A stretch of DNA of 13,594 nt from Gammaproteobacteria bacterium (GTDB taxonomy: Bacteria; Pseudomonadota; Gammaproteobacteria; UBA9214). The notes under the pieces are model-generated. The model searched no databases, had not been told where the DNA came from, and worked only from the letters and a program-made list of their open reading frames with translations. A program made the position numbers and the translations under genes. Location: the NCBI GenBank assembly GCA_030599705.1, contig JAUVNM010000015.1, positions 1 to 13,594 on the forward strand, written 5' to 3'. Below are positions 1-6,862 of this stretch, piece by piece (position 1 is the first letter of the stretch; the number at the start of each line of letters is the position of its first letter).

Positions 1-720
1 CAGGTACTTGTTGTGTGCATATTCTGCATAGGCTGCCTTGTCGGCAAACTGTTGCGGGTCAAACGTGTCGTAGACATAGTAATTGACCCGCTTGTTCTGC
101 GTCGTCAGCATATGCCAGATCTTGTGCGGCAGGGTCTGCGGGTAGCGCCACTCGAAATCGTCCTGGGATTCGTAATGCAGGAACACCGGCAGGATGGGAA
201 CGCCGGTGCGCAGCGATATATCGAATGCGCCATAGCGGAATGATTCAAAGATGCGCCGGCCCTTGCAGCCACCCTCGGGATACAGGGCAATGTTTTTGCC
301 TTGTTGCAGTTCTGCTTCAATCAGTTCTCCTGCAATATTGCGGGACTCCCGCGACTCCCGTTGCACATACAATGAACCGGCCGCCATACTGATGCGCCCG
401 ACCAGCCACCAGTCCTGCACTTCTATCTTGGCAAGCGAGTGCACCGGGAACAGTGCGGGGATGCCGATGTCCTCGAACGCCGCCGGATGATTGGCTATCA
501 GGATGTACTGTGACGGCAATGGCCGGGTATTTTTCTGATGCAGCCTGAGGTCGATACCCAGTGCGCGCACAAAACTGCGGCACCAGGCCTGGAACAGCGG
601 GTAGTAGAATGGCACCAGGGCACCGGGCAGCCAGGACAGCGCATATAACACCAGCGTGAACACCGTCAGTTCCAGCCAGCAAACGCTTCGCCACAACAGC
701 ACACCAATGGAATGAATCAC
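1..720 (-). CDS. Lysophospholipid acyltransferase family protein (C-terminus cut by window edge)
   Basis: The minus frame reads 240 codons without a stop and leaves the window at position 1. The family (PlsC/LPLAT) moves an acyl chain from acyl-ACP or acyl-CoA to a lysophospholipid or related acceptor at the inner membrane. The N-terminus has a hydrophobic stretch at about residues 18-43. Motif I reads NHPAAFED (H78), so the usual HX4D aspartate position is Glu83 with Asp84 just after it. Motif III reads LYPEGGCKGR (about 146-155), the counterpart of FPEGTR. I chose the GTG at 720 because a purine-rich GGGAG site lies about 7 nt before it. A frame starting at 745 that overlaps the 5' half is a shadow and does not carry the motifs. 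It is divergent from the tetR gene and shares a 150-bp intergenic region with it. The family call is firm; the exact acceptor is unknown. Confidence 0.85.
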   Translation of the reverse strand, partial: MIHSIGVLLWRSVCWLELTVFTLVLYALSWLPGALVPFYYPLFQAWCRSFVRALGIDLRLHQKNTRPLPSQYILIANHPAAFEDIGIPALFPVHSLAKIEVQDWWLVGRISMAAGSLYVQRESRESRNIAGELIEAELQQGKNIALYPEGGCKGRRIFESFRYGAFDISLRTGVPILPVFLHYESQDDFEWRYPQTLPHKIWHMLTTQNKRVNYYVYDTFDPQQFADKAAYAEYAHNKYL

Positions 721-775
721 CCTTTTCTCCCTTATGGTCCGGCACTCACACCTGCCAAGGTTAGCGACAATTTCA

Positions 776-803
776 CTAATTTATTTATAACTCAGTAAAT
801 TAG
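776..803. repeat. 8-bp inverted repeat over the acyltransferase promoter
   Basis: CTAATTTA (776-783) and TAAATTAG (796-803) are perfect inverted copies separated by 12 nt. The spacer contains the putative minus-strand -10 TATAAA (784-789). The position suggests an operator for the acyltransferase gene, but the arms are AT-rich and the regulator is unknown. Confidence 0.4.
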
Positions 804-813
804 GATAATCCAA
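784..813 (-). promoter_or_regulatory. Putative sigma-70 promoter of the acyltransferase gene
   Basis: Read on the minus strand, TTGGAT (808-813) is followed after 18 nt by TATAAA (784-789). This would start transcription around position 777, leaving a leader of about 57 nt before the GTG at 720. The call rests on consensus match only. Confidence 0.4.
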
Positions 814-834
814 CGGCGATTGCCTGGCACTGGC

Positions 835-863
835 TTGACATAGACCGACCGGTCTACTAGTAT
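835..863 (+). promoter_or_regulatory. tetR promoter with operator filling the spacer
   Basis: TTGACA (835-840) and TAGTAT (858-863) are separated by exactly 17 nt, a near-consensus sigma-70 promoter. The spacer holds the 16-bp dyad at 841-856, so a bound repressor would block polymerase directly. The predicted transcription start is about 869-871, at the ATG itself (871), and no Shine-Dalgarno sequence precedes the ATG. The mRNA may therefore be leaderless. Confidence 0.75.
841..856. promoter_or_regulatory. TetR-type operator O1
   Basis: TAGACCGACCGGTCTA is a 7+2+7 inverted repeat, with arms TAGACCG and CGGTCTA. It lies between the promoter boxes of the adjacent tetR gene, and a related copy precedes yceI. 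As far as I recall, dyads of the TAGAC/GTCTA type are reported for NemR-like TetR repressors; that link is from memory. Confidence 0.75.
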
Positions 864-870
864 CTTTCAC

Positions 871-1476
871 ATGGATACCACAACAGACACCCGGCAACGC
901 ATCATCAACAGCGCCCGCGATCTGGTATTCGCGCGCAGCTACAGCGAGGTTGGTGTACAGGAAATCTGCCGCACTGCCGGGGTACAGAAGGGCAGCTTCT
1001 ACCACTTCTTTCCGTCCAAGCGCGACCTGACACTGGCCGTACTGGATCAATTGGCAGCGTATTTCCGCAATGAGGTACTGGGCAAGGCATTCGCAAAGGA
1101 CATCCCGCCGTTGCAACGTATCAACCGGTTCTTTGAGATGCTGTACTCGGGGCAAAGCGCGATGAAAGCGGAATCAGGACAGCTATATGGCTGCCCGTTT
1201 GGTAACCTGGCCTGCGAAATGAGCACCCAGGACGAAGCAATACGTAAAAAGATCGACCACTTCTTCCAGGAAGCAGAACAACCCATCGCGGAGACACTGA
1301 CCGAGGCCGTGGAGCAGGGAGACCTGCCTGCCATCGATCCGGTTGCCTCGGCGCGCGCCATCTTTGCCTACGCCGAGGGGATCATGCTGGTCGCCAAAAC
1401 CCGCAATGACCCGGAAGTGCTCCGGGAACTCGGTAGTCACGCCCTGCAACTGGTAATCCCGGCCACGGTACCGTGA
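871..1476 (+). CDS. TetR/AcrR family transcriptional repressor, NemR-like
   Basis: This 201-residue protein has the usual TetR length. A helix-turn-helix domain spans about residues 8-55, with the recognition region VQEICRTAGVQKGSFYHFF and the typical KGSFYHFFPSK tail. The C-terminal ligand domain contains YGCPFGNLACEMS (Cys108, Cys115), which lines up by position and context with the region around the redox-active Cys106 of E. coli NemR. Cys33 lies in the DNA-binding domain. I infer that it senses electrophiles or oxidants and represses itself and the downstream yceI-prx pair, because two related operators flank the gene. The ATG at 871 has no ribosome binding site and coincides with the predicted transcription start. 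A 12-bp palindrome followed by eight T residues overlaps the stop codon. The family is certain; the ligand is inferred. Confidence 0.92.
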   Translation: MDTTTDTRQRIINSARDLVFARSYSEVGVQEICRTAGVQKGSFYHFFPSKRDLTLAVLDQLAAYFRNEVLGKAFAKDIPPLQRINRFFEMLYSGQSAMKAESGQLYGCPFGNLACEMSTQDEAIRKKIDHFFQEAEQPIAETLTEAVEQGDLPAIDPVASARAIFAYAEGIMLVAKTRNDPEVLRELGSHALQLVIPATVP

Positions 1477-1484
1477 TTTTTTTT
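1464..1484 (+). terminator. Weak terminator-like palindrome plus T-tract at the tetR stop
   Basis: CACGGTACCGTG (1464-1475) is a perfect 12-bp palindrome that overlaps the tetR stop codon, and eight T residues follow at 1477-1484. The usable stem is only 4-5 bp, so termination would be partial at best. It could attenuate read-through into yceI, which has its own operator. Confidence 0.35.
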
Positions 1485-1489
1485 GGGAG

Positions 1490-1517
1490 TTGACTTTACT
1501 GACCGGTCTACTAGAGG
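1490..1517 (+). promoter_or_regulatory. yceI promoter region with second TetR operator (O2)
   Basis: A TTGACT box (1490-1495) is followed by a degenerate copy of the operator, TTTACTGACCGGTCTA (1495-1510), matching O1 at 13 of 16 positions with the right half intact. The 14-bp string GACCGGTCTACTAG is shared with O1. The -10 candidate TAGAGG (1512-1517) is poor and the spacer is 16 nt, so basal activity should be weaker than for tetR. Confidence 0.6.
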
Positions 1518-1527
1518 GGATCTGATA

Positions 1528-2160
1528 ATGAAATCCGCCTACAACCTGTTACGTATCACCATTATGGCCATCAGCCTGGCCCTCCCCGTTGCGGCAAACA
1601 GCAAGGACCTGCACCGGGGCAGTGGTTACCTGCTGGACCTTACCGATGCAGCGGTTTCCTTCTCGATCAAGGTGCTGGGGATGTTCCCGGTAACAGGCCG
1701 GTTTGAGCAGGTACGGGGCGGCTTCCTGTTTACCGACAGCTGCGCGACATCACGGATTGCATTCACCATCGAATCCGCCAGCGTCAATACTCGTAACAAA
1801 CTGCGTGACCGGATCGTACGGGGTCCGGCCCTGCTTAACAGTGAACGCTACCCGGTCATTTCATTCAACAGTACCCGGATTGACGGTGATGCCGATGGCC
1901 CGGACAGAATAGTCGGTAACCTGTACCTGAATGGCAGAACCCGTGAAATCGGTTTTGATCTCACCGCACAGGAGCATACCGGCAGCAGCGCCGCAACTGC
2001 CGGACGTTACCTTGCATCCACCCGCATCAGCCGGGCCGATTTCGATATCAGCGCACCGATTGTCGGAGTATCCGACAGCATCAGCATCGAAGTTACCATA
2101 GACATCAGACCGGGAGCCGGGATTATAACCGCCGCCCGCCAGGAGGAGGTATTACCATGA
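1528..2160 (+). CDS. Secreted YceI-family protein
   Basis: This 210-residue protein starts with a signal peptide (about residues 1-23, ending PVAA), so it is exported to the periplasm. The rest is a YceI domain: an opening hydrophobic strand (LTDAAVSFSIKVLG), the VTGRFEQVRGGFLF segment, the region RDRIVRGPALLNSERYPVISFNSTRI and the closing YLNGRTREIGFDLT. YceI proteins form a lipocalin-like barrel that binds isoprenoid-type lipids; their physiological role is mostly unknown, with links to base and oxidative stress. I chose the ATG at 1528 because AGGGG lies 9 nt upstream and the signal peptide begins there. An in-frame TTG at 1483 would add 15 residues and spoil the signal peptide. The stop overlaps the next start (ATGA), showing translational coupling to the peroxiredoxin gene. 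Confidence 0.9.
   Translation: MKSAYNLLRITIMAISLALPVAANSKDLHRGSGYLLDLTDAAVSFSIKVLGMFPVTGRFEQVRGGFLFTDSCATSRIAFTIESASVNTRNKLRDRIVRGPALLNSERYPVISFNSTRIDGDADGPDRIVGNLYLNGRTREIGFDLTAQEHTGSSAATAGRYLASTRISRADFDISAPIVGVSDSISIEVTIDIRPGAGIITAARQEEVLP
2141..2150 (+). promoter_or_regulatory. Strong Shine-Dalgarno site for the peroxiredoxin gene
   Basis: AGGAGGAGGT lies 6 nt before the ATG at 2157, inside the last codons of yceI. It fixes the start of the downstream gene and predicts strong translation. Confidence 0.8.
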
Positions 2161-2816
2161 CACAAGCTGTCAGTCTGTCCGACCGGATCAACCAGTCGGT
2201 ACAGGATTTCATGTCGTCACTGCCTGACGATGAACAGGCCACCGTGCAGCAGAGTTTCGAAAAACTGCACGCATCGAGTGTTGCTGCAGATGCCGTCAAT
2301 ATCGGTGACACACCACCGGACTTCAGTCTACCGAATGCAACAGGCCGGATGATTAACCTGTATGCAGCACTTGAACAGGGCCCGGTCGTCCTGAGCTTCT
2401 ACCGCGGCGGCTGGTGTCCGTTCTGCAGCCTGGAACTGCAGGCCCTGCAGCAGGTTTTACCGGAGATCAGGTCGCTCGGTGCGACATTGATCGGTGTATC
2501 ACCGGAGACCCCGGACAATTCGCTGACAACGACCGAAAAATACGGGCTCGATTTCGAGGTCGTCAGTGATGTCGGCAACAGAACGGCACGCGCCTACGGC
2601 CTGATATTCACCGTTTACGAGGAAATGCGTCCCCTCTATCTGCAGTGGGGACTGGATGTTCCTGCCTGCAACGGCGATGACTCCTGGGAACTTCCGGTAC
2701 CGGCCACCTACCTAATAGGCCCGGACCGGGTGGTACATGCGGCACACGTTGACCGTGATTACACGAAACGTATGGAGCCTGAGCAGATACTGGAGGCACT
2801 GAAAGAGCTGTTCTAG
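2157..2816 (+). CDS. Peroxiredoxin-like (AhpC/TSA, thioredoxin-fold) protein
   Basis: This 219-residue protein has no signal peptide and so is probably cytoplasmic. An N-terminal helical stretch (1-45) precedes an AhpC/TSA domain: GDTPPDFSLPN (50-60), then VVLSFYRGGWCPFCSLEL with Cys87 and Cys90. The CPFC pair matches the 'peroxiredoxin-like' subgroup, where the thioredoxin-type CXXC replaces the single peroxidatic Cys of classical Prx. The later segments LIGVSPETPDNS, FEVVSDVGNRTARAYGL and VPATYLIGPDRVVHAAHVDRDY complete the fold. The likely role is thiol-dependent reduction of peroxides or of protein disulfides. It overlaps yceI by 4 nt and so shares its TetR-controlled transcript, which supports a stress-response role. 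The fold is certain; the substrate is not. Confidence 0.9.
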   Translation: MTQAVSLSDRINQSVQDFMSSLPDDEQATVQQSFEKLHASSVAADAVNIGDTPPDFSLPNATGRMINLYAALEQGPVVLSFYRGGWCPFCSLELQALQQVLPEIRSLGATLIGVSPETPDNSLTTTEKYGLDFEVVSDVGNRTARAYGLIFTVYEEMRPLYLQWGLDVPACNGDDSWELPVPATYLIGPDRVVHAAHVDRDYTKRMEPEQILEALKELF

Positions 2817-3138
2817 CAACAAACCGGCAACACCCTGCTGCAGAATTCGGAAGAAGACGGTGTTCATGAACCGCGAGTCACGTATGCTGAACTCGTGATT
2901 ATCACATGGATAGAACACTAATAGTGAAAGCCATATGGAGAAACACAACCATCGCGGAAAGCGATGCAACCCTGACCCTGGAAGGCAACCATTTGAACTG
3001 GCGTGATTGATGATCAGTCATTTGCCGTGGACAGTTGACCAAGATCATTGATTTTGTGTTGCTGCACACAGATCATGGACCACAGGCTGAGCTTCAAGAT
3101 AACTGTCAGATGTCACCAACCAGGCAGGAGTAGCTGTT
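2817..3138. other. Gene-poor gap between the stress cassette and the kinase operon
   Basis: This 322-nt stretch has no full gene. It contains the DUF427 remnant at 2924-3010 and a short dyad GTGATTATCAC (2895-2905). I see no convincing terminator after the peroxiredoxin gene and no clear promoter for the kinase gene at 3139. Confidence 0.6.
2924..3010 (+). pseudogene. DUF427 N-terminal remnant
   Basis: A GTG-initiated frame of 28 codons reads MKAIW-RNTTIAESD-ATLTLEGNH and then stops at 3008-3010. This matches the opening of DUF427 domain proteins, which typically begin MKAIWNGxVIAESDxTxxVEGNHYFP and run to about 90 residues. The match ends exactly at the EGNH motif. I could not find the rest of the domain in any frame of the following 128 nt, so this is probably a deletion remnant. 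The family match is from memory of the domain's opening strand. A short functional peptide is possible but unlikely. Confidence 0.6.
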
Positions 3139-4323
3139 GTGACGAAAATCGTCGTCGCCAGGGAACCAGGAGGGAACCGGGTACCGTTTCTGCGGGGAAT
3201 CCTGGTGCAATCACTGCTATCAGCGGGGCTGTCCTTCAAGGATGCCTATGACACAGCCCAGGCCGTGCGCAAGGGCCTGGCCAACGCTGCGGTAATCACG
3301 ACCGCGGAGCTTAAAGCTCGCGTGGCAAAGCAACTGGAACAGGACTTCAGCCCTGCGTTCCGGCACGACTATGAGGCCGAGACCGAGCGCCGGCAGAAAA
3401 TCATTGTCCGCAGCAACCGGGGTGACAGCCCTTTTTCGGCTGGTATTCTGACCCGTTCGCTGGAGGCCTGTGTTATTGAAAGTAAACCCGCAATCGAAGT
3501 CGCGCTACAGGTTCAGGAAGCCTTGCAGCAGCGCGGGCAATACGAGATAGAACCCCCTGCATTGCGACGACTCATCTATCAGTCACTCAAGGAACATTGT
3601 TCAAATGAAGCTGCAAACTACTATCTTTCCCGGCGCCAGTTCGAAACAAGCGGTGAACCATTAATCATCCTGGTGGGCGGTGCGACCGGCACTGGCAAGA
3701 GTACCATCTGCTCCGAACTGGCCTACCGTCTGGATGTGGTGCGGACCCAGTCAACGGATATGATGCGGGAGATTATCCGGAGTTATCTGGCCCCGCACGT
3801 GGTGCCGACGCTTGGTTATTCAAGCTTTGATGCATGGCGCGGTCTCCCCGGGATAGAGGCGGGGAATGTTAACAGGAAAACCGATAGCCCGGTTGTTGCA
3901 GGATTTCTGGCTCAGTACACCAATGTCAGATCGGCCCTGGAGGCAACCATTGCACGCGCGCTAAAAGAACGCCACGATATGATCATCGATGGCGTCCATG
4001 TATTGCCCATGAAACTGAACCTTGCCAAAGCCCGCGAAACGGCGGTCGTTGTCCCGGTCATGCTGGCAGTTACAACCCGGCAACAACTGGAGAACCAGCT
4101 TTCATGGCGCAGTCGTGAGCAGCCAGATCGCGGTTCATCCCGTTATCTGGAAAAACTGGATGCAATCTGGGAGTTGCAGTCTTATCTGCTTAACCTGGCA
4201 GACAAGGCGCATATACCGGTAATCGCCAACTGGACCATTGAGGATACTCTTCGTGAGGTTCTGCTCGAAGTGAACCGCCGGATCAGTGAACACTACCCGC
4301 CAGACCCGGGAATTCTCGAGTGA
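3139..4323 (+). CDS. 2-phosphoglycerate kinase-like P-loop kinase with two ATP-cone-like repeats
   Basis: This 394-residue protein starts at GTG 3139, with AGGAG 8 nt upstream. Residues about 3-78 and 88-168 are two divergent copies of an ATP-cone-like unit: both open with a basic strand (KIVVAREPGG; KIIVRSNRGD), then a P-F-x-x-GIL-x-x-SL core, a helix, and a final L(R)xLxxxxL segment. The kinase domain follows, with Walker A GGATGTGKST (180-189), STDMMREIIRS (205-215) and IIDGVHVLP (282-290), as in archaeal 2-phosphoglycerate kinases. Those enzymes make 2,3-bisphosphoglycerate for cyclic 2,3-BPG; bacterial homologues are mostly uncharacterised. ATP-cones sense ATP/dATP, so nucleotide-level control is plausible. 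It lies 64 nt upstream of a CHASE histidine kinase on the same strand. The substrate is uncertain: it may act on another phosphorylated acid or be a zeta-toxin-like relative. Confidence 0.8.
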   Translation: MTKIVVAREPGGNRVPFLRGILVQSLLSAGLSFKDAYDTAQAVRKGLANAAVITTAELKARVAKQLEQDFSPAFRHDYEAETERRQKIIVRSNRGDSPFSAGILTRSLEACVIESKPAIEVALQVQEALQQRGQYEIEPPALRRLIYQSLKEHCSNEAANYYLSRRQFETSGEPLIILVGGATGTGKSTICSELAYRLDVVRTQSTDMMREIIRSYLAPHVVPTLGYSSFDAWRGLPGIEAGNVNRKTDSPVVAGFLAQYTNVRSALEATIARALKERHDMIIDGVHVLPMKLNLAKARETAVVVPVMLAVTTRQQLENQLSWRSREQPDRGSSRYLEKLDAIWELQSYLLNLADKAHIPVIANWTIEDTLREVLLEVNRRISEHYPPDPGILE

Positions 4324-4387
4324 GCGCGGGAACACTCCTCACCCACCGGCAACAGGACGGGTTCGGACTTCACGGGGCCTGTATGTG

Positions 4388-6367
4388 ATGATAAACCGGA
4401 ACTTTACCCCCCCGGAACATGTGCGGGCGCACCCTGGTACTGCGCGCGCCATGAACACGCACCCATGGATGGCTTATGTACCGATTGCGCTTGTTGCACT
4501 GATTGGCGTGATGGTTACCTGGCATGCATTCAACGTGGTCTCTGACTGGGAGCACCAACGGGTACAGCAGGCATTTCGTGCGGCTGCCATCGACCGCGTC
4601 CTGATGGTTCAGCGTGAGATCGAACAAAGCCTTGGCGTGGTCCAGGACATTGGCAGTTTCTTCGATGCATCGCAGTGGGTCGGTCGACGTGATTTTCGCA
4701 AGTTTGTGGGGCCTGCACTGAAGCGTTATGCGAGCATAGCGGCACTGCAGTGGATTCCCCGGATAACCGCAACAGAGCGCGCCTCATTTGAAGAAGAAGC
4801 CCGCCGCAGCTTCACGAAGTTCCGCATTAATGAAAGCAACCAGGCAGGTGATCTGGTCAAGGCTGAACAGCGCCCGGTGCATTTTCCTGTTCTCTACGTG
4901 CAACCCTATCAGCTCAACAAGGAAGCACTGGGTCTTGACCTGGCATCAGACCCGGCGATCCTGGACGCGTTGCAGCAAACACGGGATGCCGGACAAATGC
5001 GGGCTTCACCACGCATTCTACTGGAACGGAAGGGCCGCACCGAATACGGCTTCGCGGCCCGACTACCGGTCTATAACAAGGTAGATGCAGACGCGACTGA
5101 AGCTGAGGGTGAAGAGGAAGACGCGGCCCTGGACACCCTGGAAAAGCAGCAACTGCAGTTGCGCGGGTTTGCGGCCGGAATTTTCCGCATCGGCGAGATA
5201 GTTGAAAGTGCCCTGCAGAATCTCAGCCCGAGCGGCATTGACATGGTCATCTACGATGTATCTGGCGAGGACGAAGGACACCAACTTTACCGGCATTCCT
5301 CCAGAAAACGTTCTGCAGACCATGGCCGGCGCAATCCCGGGGACGGGGAGTCACGTGAAAATCGGGCGTTCATCCAGACTATAAATGTCGCAGATCGCCA
5401 ATGGGAAGTGCTGTGCACATCGATCCCCGGGCATTTCCGGCCAGACCCATGGAGTGGATGGGCTACCCTTGCGGGTGGATTGCCATTCACAGCCTTGCTG
5501 ACTATATACCTTTCCACGCTGGTAGGACGCGAAGCGAAAGTAAGGCGTCTTGTGATCGAGCGCACGACACAACTGGTGGAGGTCAACGAAGAGCTTAATA
5601 GCGAGATTAATGAACGCCTGAATTTCGAGAAGGAACTTCAGAGACTGAATGAAACCCTGGAACAACGTGTAGCTATACGCACTGCCGAAGCAGAACGGCA
5701 TGTGGAGGAACTGGAACAGTTTGCCTATGTGACCTCGCATGATCTGAAAGCACCGCTGCGAGGTATCGCAAATCTGGCCGCCTGGCTGGAGGAAGATCTG
5801 GGGGGGAAATTGACCGAAGCTACCCGCGAACAACTGGGACTACTGCGTGATCGCGTGCAGCGCATGAATGCATTAATCGAAGGGTTGCTGGACTACTCGC
5901 GGATTGGCAAGGCAGCTCATTCCATAAGAAGCATCGATACCGGCGAACTGCTGGCCGAGGTCATCGACTCGCTGTCGCCACCAGACGGATTCATTATCGA
6001 TGTAGCCGGGAACATGCCTACTCTGTACACAGACCGTTTACACCTTTACCAGGTGTTCTCCAACCTGATCGGAAACAGCATCAAACACGGCAAGGGCGAG
6101 CAGGGCCATGTATGGGTTACGGTGCGTAATCCGGGTGAGTATTATGAATTCACAGTAACCGATGATGGACCCGGCATCGCACCGGAATACCATGACAAGG
6201 TATTCATGATGTTTCAGACGCTGGCGGTAAATGATTACGGCAGCAATACCGGCATAGGTCTGGCACTGGTAAAGAAGATTGTGCAGGAACATGGTGGTTC
6301 GATAACACTGGAATCAGAAGAAGGCAATGGCGCCACGTTTCGGTTTAGCTGGCCAAGTCATGGATGA
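4388..6367 (+). CDS. CHASE-domain hybridless sensor histidine kinase
   Basis: This 659-residue inner-membrane sensor, counted from the ATG at 4388, has a transmembrane segment (about 28-50), a periplasmic CHASE domain (about 85-275), a second transmembrane segment (about 357-379), a coiled coil (about 380-446), a HisKA domain with YVTSHDLKAPLRG (phospho-acceptor His451) and a HATPase domain. The last has N-box NLIGNSIKH (Asn563), TDDGPGI (591-597) and TGIGLAL (621-627). The dimerisation part resembles phytochrome-type kinases. CHASE domains bind small extracellular ligands. An acidic low-complexity stretch (about 234-246, DADATEAEGEEED) sits in the CHASE loop. GTG 4286 and GTG 4385 are alternative starts in the same frame; 4286 would overlap the kinase gene by 38 nt, and ATG 4451 would drop the pre-membrane tail. 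GGGG at 4374-4377 favours 4385/4388. The cognate regulator follows at 6437. Confidence 0.9.
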   Translation: MINRNFTPPEHVRAHPGTARAMNTHPWMAYVPIALVALIGVMVTWHAFNVVSDWEHQRVQQAFRAAAIDRVLMVQREIEQSLGVVQDIGSFFDASQWVGRRDFRKFVGPALKRYASIAALQWIPRITATERASFEEEARRSFTKFRINESNQAGDLVKAEQRPVHFPVLYVQPYQLNKEALGLDLASDPAILDALQQTRDAGQMRASPRILLERKGRTEYGFAARLPVYNKVDADATEAEGEEEDAALDTLEKQQLQLRGFAAGIFRIGEIVESALQNLSPSGIDMVIYDVSGEDEGHQLYRHSSRKRSADHGRRNPGDGESRENRAFIQTINVADRQWEVLCTSIPGHFRPDPWSGWATLAGGLPFTALLTIYLSTLVGREAKVRRLVIERTTQLVEVNEELNSEINERLNFEKELQRLNETLEQRVAIRTAEAERHVEELEQFAYVTSHDLKAPLRGIANLAAWLEEDLGGKLTEATREQLGLLRDRVQRMNALIEGLLDYSRIGKAAHSIRSIDTGELLAEVIDSLSPPDGFIIDVAGNMPTLYTDRLHLYQVFSNLIGNSIKHGKGEQGHVWVTVRNPGEYYEFTVTDDGPGIAPEYHDKVFMMFQTLAVNDYGSNTGIGLALVKKIVQEHGGSITLESEEGNGATFRFSWPSHG

Positions 6368-6436
6368 ATTGCAACCAAACCGGCCAGATGCGCAGTATAC
6401 TACCTGATAATTACCCGCCTCGGGAGGGGCGTAGTG

Positions 6437-6862
6437 ATGCCTAATAATGACGCCGTAATATTGCTCGTGGAAGATGACCGGGTAGATATCATGACCGTAC
6501 AGCGGGCATTGAAGAAAATCGATGTCCGCAACCCGCTCCATGTGGCACGTACCGGTGTTGAAGCACTGGGCATGTTGCGCGGTGACGGGTTTCCCGGAAT
6601 CGAGCCCACACCATCGCTGATTCTACTGGACCTGAATCTCCCTAAAATGGGAGGCATTGAATTTCTGAAGGAGCTGCGTGCAGATCCGGTGCTGAGGGAC
6701 TTGCAGGTCATTGTACTGACATCCTCCAATGAACCGAGCGACCGGGCCGCCGCCTTCGAATACGAGGTGGATGACTACATCGTCAAGCCGCATACTTTCG
6801 ACGAGTTTTCCAATGTCATGTCCGTCATTCTTGCCGGCTGGTCCGAGGAAAACGCTGATTAA
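6437..6862 (+). CDS. Single-domain response regulator (Rcp1/CheY-like)
   Basis: This 141-residue receiver domain has no output domain. The acidic pair is in LLVEDDRVD (Glu12, Asp13, Asp14 region), the phospho-acceptor in LILLDLNLPKMGG (Asp65), the switch Thr in VIVLTSSNEPSD (Thr95) and the conserved Lys in YIVKPH (Lys117). The PxxxGIEFLKELRxDP pattern is that of Rcp1-type regulators paired with phytochrome-like kinases, which matches the HisKA type just upstream. It probably receives phosphate from the CHASE kinase and signals by protein-protein contact or passes the phosphate on. The GGGAGGGG site (6422-6429) serves either GTG 6434 or ATG 6437; they differ by one residue. The gap to the kinase stop is 69 nt, so co-transcription is likely. 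Confidence 0.92.
   Translation: MPNNDAVILLVEDDRVDIMTVQRALKKIDVRNPLHVARTGVEALGMLRGDGFPGIEPTPSLILLDLNLPKMGGIEFLKELRADPVLRDLQVIVLTSSNEPSDRAAAFEYEVDDYIVKPHTFDEFSNVMSVILAGWSEENAD

Noticed and set aside
317..745. 142-residue minus-strand frame starting at 745
   Set aside because: It overlaps the acyltransferase in a different frame, has no recognisable motif, and the true frame (GTG 720) carries NHPAAFED and YPEGG.
781..1155. 124-residue minus-strand frame under tetR
   Set aside because: It is antisense to the TetR helix-turn-helix region, has no ribosome binding site or motif, and covers the mapped promoter.
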